Positions 31,526 through 43,816 of a stretch of DNA of 64,000 nucleotides are shown here, piece after piece. Both the position numbers and the translations under genes were made by a program. The number at the start of each line of letters is the position of its first letter. Position 1 is the stretch's first letter. Source of the DNA: Lepidonotus clava (lineage: Eukaryota > Annelida > Polychaeta > Phyllodocida > Polynoidae); contig OW387140.1 in NCBI GenBank assembly GCA_936440205.1, positions 19,341,659-19,405,658 of the forward strand. Direction: 5' to 3'. The notes under the pieces are model-generated. The model was not told the DNA's origin and ran no database searches. It worked only from the letters and a program-made list of their open reading frames with translations.

Positions 31526-33330
31526 ACAACCCGCGAAATTGAACGCAAAAATATCTTCCCAACAGGCTTTTACTATGGCGTATAACAGAAAAAATGGCGA
31601 GGACGTCACTCGGTTCATTTCAAACTAAGGGCAAGAGACAGGTACCTGGATGGTGCATGTCAACATCTTCATCCTATTTTCAAAGAACTATAGTCTATGA
31701 TATTCTCATTTTGGGCACGAGGGAATTTGTTTCCCTCGTTTCTAAAAGGTAGGATATCCTGTTCAAGCAGGAAGAATGGCATCTCTGGGGAGACGGTTGT
31801 CTGTCTGGAGCAAATTTTTAATATTTCCTATTACTAAAGTTACCTCTAGAGTCCTGTTTTTTGGTTGTTACAAAGTAGCCGAAGCCCCCTCGGAACCTGC
31901 CATGCCTCAGTGGGTCGAGATCCAGGCCTTCCCTTCCGCTATTCCCTAATCAGATTGAGTTTCAATAGGGACTTGAATAAGCCTTTCAGCCAATTTCATT
32001 CACCTTTTATTTGCACTTTGGTACAATCTGTTATATTTCATAACTTACAAAATATAAAACAATTTTGAAAACACTGCATCGTCTGCAATACGTAGTTCAG
32101 GTTTCAATTGTTACAAATTAGCTATCAGCTAGAACCTGGTCACAACAATGTGTTCAAGGACAAAATTTAATTATGAAGCAATGAGGTATTCTATTACTCT
32201 ATATTTGTTCACTGACATAAACTTGTACTTCTACATTTATCAAAAGACATGTATACTTGAACTAACTGAATAATTGTACTATTCCGCAGTCAACCTTAGC
32301 CTTATCTACTTGCTTTAATCAGTTTCATTTTAATCAGTTCCAGCTACCCTGAAGGTAATGTGACTAAGATGCCTCTATGGAGATAACTTCATACAATTTA
32401 CTCAATATCTAGGTAGTATCCATCAACAAGTGGCTACAACGTTGGAATACTACTTTTACACATAAACCATTGTAGAGAATAGTACTCATTTAATGCCAGT
32501 AAGGCATTTATATTCAGAAGGAAGAAAACACTTTTTAACTATTAGTGCTGCCATAAATTATTCTCACAATTCGATTTTTTTGGATGATCAATGTCAACTG
32601 TGTCGGACGATTCGAATTATATATATACAAACATTGAGATTTCCGTCCCAAGAAGTTAATTTGCTCATGAACACCACGGTAATATTATTCAGTACATAAC
32701 TAGGAAGTTTAAAAAAAACAAAAACATCTTAATATTCAATCAGACGACTTCATTTACATGTGTTTTAATTTCTCAATTTCTTCAAAACCTTATATGTTCA
32801 TGTGTTGTGTACGCAATAACCATGATATGTTACAGTGTAAACCTATCCCTTTCCAGCATTTTTTCTCTAATACTGGCTTTGCTTTTTTTTTCTCTTTTCA
32901 AAACAGAGGTAATCAATTTTTAGATAAAATTTCATAAGCACGATAACTCCTAACTGCATTTTCAATTAAATAATATTCGTAAATAAGAAAGTATCATCAT
33001 TGGATTTTCTTATTCCTGCTCACGGATTTTCATTGCCACGCTAACAGGAATTAACACTTTTTACATTCCATCACATAAATCATATAACATGTAAACCGGA
33101 TAATATCATTAGTCTTACTCGGGTCTAGAAAAAAATATTCACGGTATATCTATACAAGTAATCTTGCAATCCTTTTTTGAAAGGAGGTCTATGGTACTTC
33201 ATAAAAATATAATTCATTAGAACTTGTCTCATGACAATTCATCCACAATACACTTACCAGGACAAAAAAAATAGAAAACATACAGAGGTCCTTGCCTCGC
33301 TCTCATTGTATCTGAGGCATTGACTTATCG
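31526..33330. other. METTL3 3' UTR side and intergenic DNA
   Basis: Downstream (minus strand) of the METTL3 stop. AT-rich. An AATAAA on the minus strand (32011-32006) could be the METTL3 poly(A) signal, giving a 3' UTR of about 1.3 kb, but this is a guess. No gene is recognised. Confidence 0.35.
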
Positions 33331-36300
33331 CTATAAGTTCATGGACTGCTGTGTCGGTGGCTTCATACAGTTGCCGTCCGGATATCTCTTCTTGAAGGCT
33401 TTCACGACTTCGGGCTCCAACAACCGGACGCCGTCCACCTGATTACCCAGCGTGATCCTGAAGAAGGCGAAATTTGTTATCAAATTGTAGTATATATTAG
33501 TTTTGTGGGGCTTTCCATAGAATACGAAACTTGAATTTAAAAAAAATTCAATTCTAATTCTATAAATTCTCCAGATGGCCATTTATCAAACAGGTTTGGA
33601 ATAAGAAAACATTAAAACGTATAGATTTACTTTTTTTTGAATGTAACGTTACTAACTATAAACATTAAGATACGTCTACAGATACATAGCTTTTCATGAT
33701 GGATTTTTCCACTTTTATCCAGAAGGAAAATAGCATGACCATTTGGATTGAGGAGGGAGGAAATCTTCTATCAATGACCAAATATAACTTTCTCTTCCAC
33801 ATGATCCAACCAGGTATAATTATAATCAATAGTCGGTAGTTATTTCTCTGTAAAAAAAGACATGGACTAGTTTAATGGCGAGTTACCAGTTAGGCTGCAC
33901 GTTGTGAGGTCTCCCGAACAGTTCGATCTTCCTTGCTCCTGGAGCCAACCTTTCAATGATGCCATAGATTTCGTCGGGTTTGTGACTCGTTGCGCGTACC
34001 TAACGTTTAAAACAAGAACAACAAATAATCAGAAATAGTTTTATGGCAAATAAGATTTTTCAATTATGTGGATATTCTGATATTCTAACTGGTAGGTACA
34101 TACATGTATTATTGTTCATTCAATGCACCATATTATCCGATAAGCCTGCCATGGCCCCACATTAGGACGGAATTACCAAGATTTATTTATGGTTATATCT
34201 GGAATCAATTATCAATGACGTTATCCAAGCTCACCTTCTGCTGTTCTAAAATACTAAAACACAGCCCCATTACATACGAAAAGTTACCTTAGAACAAATC
34301 AATGGTAATACTCTCGTATAAACTCGGATGACAGAACGAAGTCTTACCTCTGCAACAATGACGTCACAGTCGAGTCCTCTATTGAATTTTGGGATTCCTT
34401 TTACTCCAACCTACAAGGTCAATGGGACATCGTGAACGACAAAACAAAACAGAAAGTGTAGAGGAATAAATACGTGGATGGAGCTAATGATCTATGAAAA
34501 AAACTATTCAAAACAACGAATAAGCTCTACATTGAATCCTACAATTAGCATGCACTATTAAGAGTATGATTATGAAGGGATTCCCTAGTCAAAAATGAAA
34601 ATGAAAGTAACTATCTCTATTTCCAAATGTTTTGACAAGAGGATACACTAGAATACTGACTACTGAAGATGTATTTATGTTCGCGCTGTACACATTTTCG
34701 CTCATTCCACGCACTGCTTTTTGTGCTTAAAATACTTTAACCAGAACAGAATTAACTGCTAAATAAAACGAAAAACAGTTTTTTAGCAGCAGCATGAAAA
34801 TAATTAGAATATTTCTGTAATACATATCTTTAACCTTCTTTTAACATGCTTTATTATTTGTTTAAACTATATGATTCATGTAATCACAGTAATACACACA
34901 ATTCCCTCCGTATGTCGGCCTATAGAGGAGTAACGTAACAGAGTACAGTAGGGTCTAGCCCCGTCCACCCACCAGACAGTGCTCCTTGCCGTGGTTCAGC
35001 CAATGCCCCGTGCGCCCCGTCCGGATGATCCGTTGCAGCTGGTTAGTCTTCACCCAGATGAGCTCGTCAATCCGCTCATAGCTGCTCACAGACGGGGAAC
35101 ATACACTTATATAGCGGTGGGTGATGATCCCAACATCAGGGAGTTTTAGCAACTCCAATACACATACTTTCAAAATACTTTTAGTAGAGGTTTTTTTAAA
35201 TCCTTCACTTACTTAATTCTTTATGTTGGGTGATAGTTAATTTCGACTTTTAGTTTTAGAAGACCAGGCCCGTACCCCCCCCCCCCCCCACAGAGCATCA
35301 CTCAAAATTAGTTCCACCCAGGTAGAAATATTCTTTTTCTTCCAAATTCCTTAGACTTAAAAAGTAAAAGGAAAGTTCAATTGAACCAGCTAATTTACTG
35401 TTCTTTTCCTTTACAAAAACCTTTGGAATTTACTTTTCAGGTGCAGGATGGAGCTCAATTTATGATATATTATTACTCGAGACCTTGCCCTGTTTCATGG
35501 GTTTTCTTCAGGTCAACTCAAGAAATATGGTCTCAGAATTTTGATAGAAGTCCTAGTTTTAGTTTATGAGAAATGGAAAGTGATGTTTGATGAATTTACA
35601 AACCTGCACCATTGGGTTTGCCCCACCATTTTCATATCCAAATAGAAATATTGTTTAATACATGGGACATGCTCTGCCCCCATTTTGTACTGTAAGATTT
35701 CACATGGAACTTTTAAAGTATTTTCCCAACATTATATAACCAAAAATATAGACGAGTTCCACTTTATGGAACTCACCACCGCCCCGCGGCCAACCCTGGG
35801 TACGGGCCTGGAAGAGGTATACTATTTTCCCCATAATATCAATAAACAAATCTATTATCTAAACATAATGTTAGGGCTTCATACATTCTGTATTGGTGGT
35901 ATATAATATAGGACATCAAAGTTTGAATATTACAGAAATATCTTTGTTTGCCAAATCCTTTATTTCATACATTTCCCAGTGAAAATAAAGTGAACCAATG
36001 TTTTCTCCTTGGATTGGAGATATCTCAACAAATAAACAAATATTATTAAAAACCATGGAATTTCGCGTATCTGCGTAAGTCTGACGAAATGCCTGATATG
36101 ATCATTGAAGACAGGGATGAACGAGACGTCAGACGAATGATTTACTTACCCCCACAATTTGAGGCACTCCCTCCCCAACTCCATGGCCCTGCGAAGGAAA
36201 CACATCAACATAGAATTAAAAATATCTCAAATGAAGGAAAAACACTGTTTAAAAATATGAAATTGTACTGAGGACATAATTCCACTCAATAACCAGACAC

Positions 36301-39300
36301 AAAGGACGTTGTGCTGACCTGCCGGTGACCCAGAGGAAGATGTATCCCTCGTCCTGCAGACAGGGCACGTCGAGTTTCCTCATCTCGTCGTCACTCATCG
36401 TGCCGTAGGGCAGCTCCATGTGGATGTCCCACGGCGGGTCGGCCATCACCACCGCGAACTTCTGTAGGGTCGTCATGTCAAAGTAGCGCAGGTCGCACAT
36501 AACCCACTAAAACAACAGGTTTAGAACCAATGACTGGGTGTTAAAAATGAGACTGTGTTTTACCGGAATAGCTTGACACTAGTCAATTATGAACTACCCG
36601 TTAAGTGATTTGTCGTGGTTGAAATCATGCCAAGCTAGATATTTTGGAGTAGACAATGCAATGCTCTTCTTTTTTTATGTTGCTATAATTATTCAATTCA
36701 ATTTTAAACTTACTTCTCCTGGCAATTAATCAATATAATTAATATGAAAATCATTGGCATTAGAATCAGAAAAACTTTCCTGATCATCAGCTTTTCAAGA
36801 CTTTTGGGGAGTAGCCAATCCCAGGGGAAATAAATTCTTTATTTTTGTTATAGCGCATCCCATATCTAACATCCGTTACAAAATTTATGAGACAAAAGAA
36901 ATGTCCGAGTATTCCCCTTATCGTGTTTCCTCAACATTTTAAGTAATATACCACCAGGTTACTGGTTTAATAGCTGTACCAGCACGGATCAAATTATATC
37001 AACTGAGACCAGAATGCAACAACTAAACATTATCTTCAATAGCTCACATATTTCAGAATGCTTTATGAACCCGAACAATAATTAAAGTTTTAGAATTTTC
37101 GATGTTGAATTTAGTAAACAAATATTCCGTTATATTCACTCGTTGAGTTCTCAATAGCGCACTGGAAATTTTCACTAGTTTCTCAAGGATTGCATTTGCC
37201 CAACAAGACTTGCAGTACCCGTGGTAGTTGCAGTACCTGTGCCAGTAGCCCGTTTGTTAAAAGTCAAACACTTGCTTTACCTGTGGAGGTATCATGGTGT
37301 GCGAGTCGTCGCCCTTGGCTGCCAGCTTCCTGTAGGGCGCCTGCATCTTGGGCATGTAGTCGGGGTAGTCGATCTCGTAGTGCACGTACTTACACGTGTC
37401 CATGTGGAAACACGTGTTGAGGAACGAACAGTCGCCCAGCATCTCTAACAACGGGAACAAGTGGCCATGAGAATAAGTTTTCTAACATCCATATCGATTA
37501 ACAGAAGTTGTTCTATGCCTTGTGTTTGATTCAAAGCCTGTTAGAAATACGTTTTTTTTTATCAACACAAAGTGCATTATTTATTACTAAGAAAGCATAG
37601 TCCTTGCTTACTAATCCCAACATATTTTCTTGCTATGGGTCCTTTGGTCTATAATTCCTCTTAACTGATGCCAAATGTGCACTTAAGACGTGTTCTAAAA
37701 CAGAAATGTACCATGTTTTCTATCTAGGGCATATGAGCGGGCCTCGGGGCAAGCTATTGATTCTTACCGTCGGTGTGTTTGTTGATGATCTTTTTGAAGT
37801 GGAGTTTGGTGCAGGAGGTGGGTGAGTTGTACATCCGACGGCACTCCTCCTTCGTCCCGTACTGGCAGAACTCCTGGACCTGGTTACCTGCGACACAATA
37901 AGACATTCTATGTCAAAGTTATATAGGATTTCACCCTTCCCCAGTGTTTAATAAATGGTGTGCATCTGATAACTTATATAACTGTCTATATGTACGCCAT
38001 CTGTCACTAATCTGTCCTAGACTAGGGTTCGAACCTTGTTATCATGACTTCTCAATGACCTTCTCGAATTTCAAAGTAAATATTCCAAGTATTGCAAAAG
38101 AAGTAATTCTCAGAAATTGTTTGAAAAGGCTGAATTTCTGTCAAATTTCCTGATTTAAAAAAATACAATACAGGAAATTTCTGGAGGAAAATAAGTAAAA
38201 TTTCTTGACTTCATATAAAATCGTGAGAATCTTTGTGAATGTTTTTCAAGTTACATGATTCTGTGGAAATTCTATTTCATTTTTGTTCTAGTAATCGAAG
38301 AAATCAAAATACATGAACTAACCTCCTTGTGACCTGAACTTTTCGACCAAGCTTTGCTCCTGTGAAAAAAAGGGACAAATATAATTTGGTTCACCTAACT
38401 TTATTTGGTCAAGAATTAAAAGTGAAATCTTCATGATTGATTACGTTCTGATTATCAAATATATCACATTTGCAAATACGAATTTGCATAGATATCAATG
38501 GTTCAATTTCTTAACATAATTGTTCAATACTTATATTAATTAAAATACGCTATTTGTTGTTATTGTTATTCCCTCGATGACGAGTACAGTAAATCATTAA
38601 CCAACACTCGACGCTTACTTTGGCCGTGGGTTTACTAAGCAGCTCGAGGATCTCCTCGTTCACCTCCTGCTTCTCCCGCTCCTTGGCCGAGTGCATCGAC
38701 AGCAGGCTCTGAAACATAGCGAGGAGAGTTGAAAACTGGAGGTGTACATGTATTAAATACTCGTCGTCACATATTATCCAACACACGTGGGTCGCTTTTC
38801 ACTAGTCAATGCTAAGGCATCAGTACGCTATTACGTTATCAATCATATTTCCCAAATGAAAAACGAGCTAAGGGAATAATGGAGAAATGCACATAAACCC
38901 TTTCGAGCTACCATGACGAATAGCTTGCCGTTTCTTTATTTCAGTAATGTTGTACTTAAAATAGTTTAGTGTTCCTGATTTCTCTGTATCCATGGTTTCA
39001 TTAACATAAGATACTATTGCCGAATGCTAAGCACTACAGGAACGATTGAGAGTGTGAAAAATACCTCGACACTGTCGTCTTCTGATTTCTTTGTATCTGT
39101 CGTCTTCTTTTGTTTTTCAGGTCCGGGGCTCCCATCTTCCGAGTCCCTACAAAAATCAAAGATCTAACAATCACAATACACTCAGTCTATCAAAACAATC
39201 TAGTAACAATTGTAACTAATATAGCATATCAGATGAATTAACTTGTGTCTCATGATAAGTTATACTGTCTGTCACAAAAAAAACCTGTGATGTCATCGCA

Positions 39301-41929
39301 AAATAAGCTCAAAGAGGGATTATCGGGTGTATACACTTTTTGAAAGACAGAATCACTGATACTGAGATGCAAATCCAAATTCACCTGATAACTTTGCTCG
39401 AAGGGCCGTTGATAATTTTAAAGTTGCAAGATTCTTGAAATGAAAAGGTGGAGAGGATAAGAAAACAACTTATCACACACCCTTCTCGTTTCCTCTTCTT
39501 CCCGGTGTCCCCTTTTCCATCTTGCTCGCAAACCGCAACAAGCTACCGACAGATAAGTAGAGATTTCAGAACCAATACTTAAAATCAGACAGACAAAATG
39601 AGAAATATTTCAGTTTCCTAGTTGAACTAAGGATGACGTTATTAGATATTCTTTTGAATTTTGTCAAATCATTGTCATCATCGGAAGTTTGTTGACTTGT
39701 ATTGACAGCTATTTAACAGACATATATCCTAATTTGATAACGAGTACCAAGAAGAAAGCTCTGCTTGCTTAAGATATTTTTAGTATGTGATACGTGATAT
39801 CGACTGATCCTTCTTTCAATCGACAATCACTTTTTTTTTTGTTACACAATATAAACGGGGGCACCACGGGCCTCAGGGACTCAACTGCTGCCTACACGGG
39901 ATCTCTGGGTAGGCCAAGGAAAGGTGATTGCGTTCCGGAAACTTCATTCCAAAAAAAATAGGGTAAGTAGGTCGGAATTTTCTTTTTTTTTTAATATTTT
40001 GTTTAACGTCTTATAGTGACAAAAATGTCTCAATTCTGTCATATTATATATTCTTATATTTTTCTCTAAAAAAAACCCATAAAAAATTGAGGGTCATGGC
40101 AAAAATATTGGGTAGGTCGGGTTACCGGAACGCACCATTTTTTTTCTACTCTGTATGAAATATAGTGCAGTGATCACATAGTTACCTTACTGTGATCGGC
40201 GGAAGTCACCTCTAGCACGGCGCACGGCTTGCCGTCCACCATCTCACCCTCCTTTGTATTCACTCTGCAAGTGATGGATAGGTTGAAGTTATAGTTATCT
40301 GTGGATCCTGTTTAGTATTATTCCGAGTTTCCAATACACATACATATCAAAAGTTCAAAAATATCCACGATATACCTCATATGCTGTAGTAGTGTATGTC
40401 TCTGCATGGTTTTCCTTTCTTGAGGCTAGGAGTGAGATTCAAGAATGTGTAACTCCACTTGATTTCTGTTTTGAATTGTATCTGTTGCACCAAAATGAGG
40501 TAAATTTGATATAGCAGTAATACATTTACCGTGCAATAGATAATATATATATACAATATTCAATCAAAACTCAAAATGCTCACCTGATCAATGTTTGTGC
40601 CGAGAACTTCTGCAGTAAATCTTCTAACATTGATAATGGGATGGCCTTTTGATCTAGTTGTTTGGCGACCATGTTATTGAGGTGGACAGAGTCTATGGGG
40701 AAGTTAAGGGACAGATCAGCGAGTATGACTTGTAGTTTGTTCTCCACGGCGGCCAGGGTCTCTGGGTTAACAGCAATGGAAGATCCGGGATCAGAGACTG
40801 TGCCAGCAGGGGTGGCCGTGCCCGTCGACGTGGGTCCTGGGGCGGCCGTTGTGTCTGCTGGTGAGTGGGGAAATAGCGTAACAAAGCACTTAGCCATAGA
40901 TAAACATAATTATAAATAAAAGCATGATATAATCAGAAATGACATGTTTAAGATGTACATTTTTCTAAATCTGCTAAAGTGCATTCTTGTTAACAAATTC
41001 AGTTGCGATTTATGTGGGTTGGAGATTTCTTTGTTATATTTCAAAAAAATCAAAAATGAAAATATAGCTCCAGATTGGCGAGGCTAACGGAAAAGCATAT
41101 TTATAAGAGAGGGTTTTTTGTTTGGTGGGGTAGTTTAACATTCAGCCAACCCTTCCGGGCTTTTTGCAGGCTGTATAAGGTAATGCCTTTCAGCTTTGGG
41201 TAACCGTGTCTATGAAATGATTTAGGAGAAACCAGCCAAAGGGGTCACAACCCTACTCTTTTTGAAAAGTGTCAAGGGGATCTTTTATGTGCAATGTCCC
41301 ATGGAAACTGTATCACAGTACACCCAGTCTCTGATTATACTGTTGGTGGCACTGGGTGACAGGGTTTGACAGCAGGGAATTGAAACCCAGAAATTGAGTT
41401 TGCTGTTCCCAGCCCCTTGGTGGTCCCAGCAACCAGGAATCAAACCAAAAAGCCCTCTTAGGCTCTCTTAGTTTTTATTATCTAACCCTTATCATTGACT
41501 TATATGACTAGCAGGGGAAAATGAAGACCTATTCTTCCCAGAATTTGAGAAAGTCCAAACATGCACTCCCAATTTGAAACCCCAACCCTGGATCTCAAGC
41601 CTAAAGCCAAGGTGGCAGGACTTGTGGGAGTAGATGCCATAAAAGGTAGGTAGGCTCTCTAGGGTGGTTGAGTGTTGTTATAATCGTAAGGTAACATTGA
41701 TTGAGGGCTTTTTCTTGCCAGGAAGCTCTACATGGGAGAAATGTCAGATCGTCAACCCCCTGTCCCTACCTTTGACGTCGCCCGTGGCCCCTCCGGCGGT
41801 GGGCCCGGCGCCGGCCCCGGTCAGGTCGGCCACCAGTCCCTCCCTCTCCATCCGACGCCGCATCATCCGCTCCCGCAGACTCCGCGACTGGCTCTTCACC
41901 GCCTGGATGTCGCTCCATGTGTCCGACAT
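33331..41929 (-). CDS. METTL3: METTL3, catalytic subunit of the m6A mRNA methyltransferase (15 exons, complete)
   Basis: Exons, 5' to 3' on the minus strand: 41929-41770, 40857-40584, 40264-40186, 39542-39481, 39146-39065, 38708-38619, 38359-38323, 37887-37768, 37444-37281, 36506-36319, 36188-36150, 35081-34973, 34410-34348, 33999-33887, 33457-33331. All junctions are GT-AG and in phase (1707 nt, 568 aa; human is 580). The start [14 protein letters not shown] matches METTL3. KKRKR at 186-190 is a likely NLS. Two CCCH fingers (C269/C277/C287/H291; C307/C313/C319/H323) bind RNA. The MT-A70 domain has DPPW at 379-382 in [18 protein letters not shown], plus [29 protein letters not shown], and [10 protein letters not shown] for SAM and substrate binding. 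With METTL14 it makes N6-methyladenosine on nuclear pre-mRNA. Its 5' end faces WDR59. The introns host several MITEs and a retroposon. Confidence 0.97.
35265..35810. mobile_element. hAT-like MITE in a METTL3 intron
   Basis: Perfect 13-bp inverted termini CAGGCCCGTACCC lie at 35265-35277 and, inverted, at 35798-35810. CAGG-starting termini fit hAT elements. The body is 546 bp and non-coding and includes a C-homopolymer directly at the left end. An 8-bp target duplication is not clearly preserved. Confidence 0.6.
39930..40136. mobile_element. possible short inverted-repeat element in a METTL3 intron
   Basis: GCGTTCCGGAAAC (39930-39942) faces GTTACCGGAACGC (40121-40133), and a GTAGGTCGG block occurs on both sides. 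The span is about 207 bp, A/T-rich and non-coding. No target duplication could be fixed. Confidence 0.35.
41115..41620 (-). mobile_element. SINE-like retroposon, relative of the 27.8-kb insert, in METTL3 intron 1
   Basis: The stretch begins GTTTGGTGGGGTAGTTTAAC and shares CCAACCCTTC-GGG and AAGG-AA-GCCTTTCAGC blocks with the insert at 27,788-28,281. It also shares GACCTATTCTTCCCAG near the other end. On the minus strand the end reads GTTAAACTACCCCACCAAAC, a retroposon-type tail. The right border is approximate. Confidence 0.55.
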
Positions 41930-42445
41930 CTTGCCTGTTCCTAACCCCTCTTACCAATCTCAAATATCTAGTTTATTAGCATTTATGCAGAGTAAATGTC
42001 TAACTCTGGAAAAACAAAAGTCGGGAGCGGGCGATTTTGGCAGGCAGGTGATGCTACCGTTCGTGACTTTCTTGTCTAGCTCAACATGCTTCCGTTCACG
42101 TGAGTAGAAGCAAGTCTTTTTTGACCTTTTTACGAACATTTTATTTCACTTTCTGTAGCTTCTATCACACTAAAGACTTTTTAAATAAGTTTAAGTCCGT
42201 AAATATGTGAAAAATGAGCTTATCCATAACATCCTACAAACTTTACAAAGTTGGGTCTTGTGTAGCTCTGTGGACCCTTCTCTCACGGCAAGCAGTGTAC
42301 GAAGGTTAGGAGTAGAGAGTCGATCATTCGGCTAGGTCTTGTGCTGCCCTCTCTTGACACAAATCTGGAAACGTAAAAACTTTAGCGGACAAGATCTTTC
42401 TCAGCGACACTGAGCAAAGATGGCGATCAGGTGATTGGAAATTAG
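41930..42445. promoter_or_regulatory. shared (bidirectional) METTL3-WDR59 promoter and likely WDR59 5' UTR exon
   Basis: The METTL3 ATG (41929, minus) and the plausible first WDR59 splice donor (ATTAG|GTAAGA, 42445) lie about 515 bp apart and point away from each other. The interval holds an E-box CACGTG (42097-42102, in TTCACGTGAG) and AAGATGGCG (42417-42425), a YY1-type core often found just downstream of transcription starts. A short uORF (ATG 42420 to TGA 42434) lies in the presumed WDR59 leader. The start sites themselves are inferred. Confidence 0.5.
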
Positions 42446-42927
42446 GTAAGAAACTCGTCTAAAAACCTGTTAATTGCCAGCTTCAAACGTATTCTTTCTC
42501 TTTAACAAGAGAATCCAGCCTAAATATAAACGTAGTTACCACGAAGCCGAAAGTTATTGGGGCATATGTGCGTTGGTCATGCCAAAATAACAAATTTGAA
42601 CAAACTTTTGTCGAGTTTCAAACTCAAGTCAAGCCAAGGTGCTCGGAGTCGGTGCCCTACACTAGTACCCCGTGGACCGCTTGGCAGACTTATGTAGCAA
42701 GGCAAATTAGCGCGAGGTACTAGTGTATCGGTGCCCCCTCTGCCAGTCGCACAAGCCCCCTGTTATTTAGGCCACTAACTTGACTAAGCTGGTTATCTTA
42801 TGGGAAGGTAGTTTTTGTCACATTTCGCGAGTCTTCCAGTTTCAGTGATTTTTGTAGGCCGCTGGTCACTAGTGTCTAGTGATAGTGTAGCCTTGTGCTG
42901 CTTGTAATTATGTAGGCCTAGCCTAAC

Positions 42928-43128
42928 TTAAAGGGACATTCTCGTCCGTGTGTTGTCAAGCTTACATACGCCGACGTAAGCCTAACGACGCGACGGCCGG
43001 TGCCCTGTTTTGCCCTTTCAGAACGTAATAACGCAACGTCATTGGTCACGTCGCGAATTTGGCGCGCTAAGTAGATGGTTATAACGTAGCCAGCGGCGAC
43101 GTTGTCGGCGACGAGAACGTCCCTTTAA
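42928..43128. mobile_element. CpG-rich MITE with TTAA ends
   Basis: TTAAAGGGACATTCTCGTC at the left and TTAAAGGGACGTTCTCGTC at the right (inward reading) form 19-bp inverted repeats with one mismatch. TTAA at both edges fits a target duplication. The 201-bp body is rich in CpG (GACGCGACGG, GTCGCGAATTTGGCGCGC), unlike its AT-rich surroundings, and has no coding frame. Confidence 0.75.
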
Positions 43129-43468
43129 AGCCTTCGCTAAGCCTGAGGCTCAGGCTCAGTATTACTGAGGCTGAGCATGTCATCTTTAAAAGAGAATGCA
43201 TAGACCAACTATATTTCACCCCCGATATAGTCACCTAATCATGAACACTGACACACCCATCGAATGGGATCAGGGCGTTCACACTTTTGTATTGACTAGG
43301 CATGACCAGTTAAGTTAATATGGCATCATTAATGGTTATGATGTAGGTCTGGGGTATACTAACAAATGTAAAATTTGGTTAAAAAAGATCTCACACCCCT
43401 GCATCCCACACCCCTAGGAATATCCCTTCAGCCTGGTTTGTAACTTTTAGATATAGACCTAGACTAAG

Positions 43469-43816
43469 GAAGGGGTGTGGGGTGGTGCAGTGGTTAGACC
43501 ATTCACGAGTGTGGCAGGTCCTGGGTTCGATCCTGGGCCAGGCTGGGCTGCTGCACCCCTCTGCATTTCTCCCAGTGGCAACAACTGGGTTATCAAAGGT
43601 CCCTAGAGGACCATTGGCTCAATGGCTGTTGTGTGTATGGCCCTGTCTATGGGACCTTGCATATTAAAGAACACCTGCCTCGGTAAAAGTCTAGGGGTAT
43701 GGTCTCTACCTTCTCATAGATTTGATCATCACAGAGAAAATTGTCAAATATTGTTCTCACCATGATATGACCATAGATGTTGATATAGCGTTAAACACCA
43801 ATCACCAACCAACCAA
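43469..43816 (+). mobile_element. tRNA-derived SINE with 12-bp target duplication
   Basis: The perfect repeat ACCTAGACTAAG flanks the element (43457-43468 and 43816-43827). The head has a pol III A box in GGGGTGGTGCAGTGGTTAGA and a B box GGGTTCGATCC. A body shared with the SINE at 47.0 kb follows (CCCAGTGGCAACAACTGGGT, TTAAAGAACACCTGCCTCGG), and the tail is GCGTTAAACACCAATCACC plus (AACC)n. It sits in the presumed 5' UTR intron of WDR59. Confidence 0.88.
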
